From NCBI GenBank assembly GCA_959606905.1, contig CAUHML010000203.1, forward strand, positions 1 to 5,380: a DNA stretch of 5,380 nucleotides, written 5' to 3'. Positions 5,175 through 5,380 of this stretch are shown piece after piece (the stretch's first letter is position 1; each line of letters opens with the position of its first letter). The position numbers and the translations under genes were made by a program. Source of the stretch: an uncultured Bacteroides sp. Its GTDB lineage: Bacteria > Bacteroidota > Bacteroidia > Bacteroidales > Bacteroidaceae. Under the pieces are notes generated by a model. The model had not been told where the DNA came from and did no database searches. It worked only from the letters and a program-made list of their open reading frames with translations.

Positions 5175-5380
5175 ATGAGTTATTTACGATTTGACAAGAC
5201 CTTGATGGTTAATCTGCAAGAATCTTTGCCAAGGGAGATACTTCGGACTAACAAATCAGGAGCCTATCATTGTACAACGATTGTAGATTGTAACACACGC
5301 AAATATCACGGCTTGTTGGTAATTCCCGTTCCCAACCTGGATGATGAAAACCATGTGCTGCTGTCTTCTTTGGATGAAAC
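5175..5380 (+). CDS. glycogen debranching enzyme (amylo-alpha-1,6-glucosidase type), N-terminal part
   Basis: The first 68 codons are present and the gene runs off the window. The product begins MSYLRFDKTL and contains EILRTNKSGAYHCTTIVDCN then TRKYHGLLVIPVPN (residues 21-54). This matches the N-terminal domain of bacterial/archaeal glycogen debranching enzymes, where a (T)N..G.Y...T....TR+YHGLL pattern is typical. The family enzyme cleaves alpha-1,6 branches of glycogen or similar glucans; the catalytic GH133-type domain is C-terminal and not visible here. In Bacteroides this gene commonly leads a small cluster with a glycosyltransferase and a GH57 alpha-amylase-like gene, which would lie beyond 5380. 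The ATG at 5175 has no Shine-Dalgarno; it follows a predicted promoter and a leader hairpin. The absence of a signal peptide fits a cytosolic enzyme. Confidence 0.88.
   Translation, partial: MSYLRFDKTLMVNLQESLPREILRTNKSGAYHCTTIVDCNTRKYHGLLVIPVPNLDDENHVLLSSLDE

Overview
The window reads as ordinary chromosome from a gut Bacteroidales organism, most likely Bacteroides or Phocaeicola. The evidence is Bacteroides-type promoters (a -7 box TAnnTTTG with a TTTG-like -33 box about 20 bases upstream) in front of most genes, almost no Shine-Dalgarno sequences, AT-rich spacers, and the start of a glycogen-debranching enzyme of the type found in Bacteroides. I could not fix the species.

Layout, left to right. 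Positions 1-59 hold the first 19 codons of glyceraldehyde-3-phosphate dehydrogenase (minus strand). It is divergent from mscL (201-635, plus), the large mechanosensitive channel. mscL converges on an unrecognised exported, helical coiled-coil protein (747-1460, minus), with a strong shared hairpin terminator between them (675-716). That unknown gene is divergent from guaA (1685-3238, plus), GMP synthase. The guaA promoter region carries a tandem 33-bp repeat. guaA converges on a Crp/Fnr-family regulator (3361-4026, minus), again across a strong hairpin (3275-3316). The regulator is divergent from a MarC-family six-helix membrane protein (4203-4799, plus). A 37-bp dyad lies between their two promoters and abuts the MarC -33 box. 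After a 375-base gap with no confident gene, the window ends in the first 68 codons of the debranching enzyme (5175 onward, plus). A small hairpin lies at the predicted start of that transcript.

The genes do not form one pathway. They alternate in strand, so each appears to be its own transcription unit: glycolysis, osmotic protection, purine synthesis, a regulator, a membrane protein and storage polysaccharide metabolism. Only the regulator/MarC pair has an arrangement that suggests a regulatory link. I found no mobile element, CRISPR array, tRNA or rRNA. I found no convincing new biological system. The items most worth checking are the repeats at the guaA promoter, the dyad between the regulator and MarC, the leader hairpin of the debranching enzyme, and the unknown exported protein.
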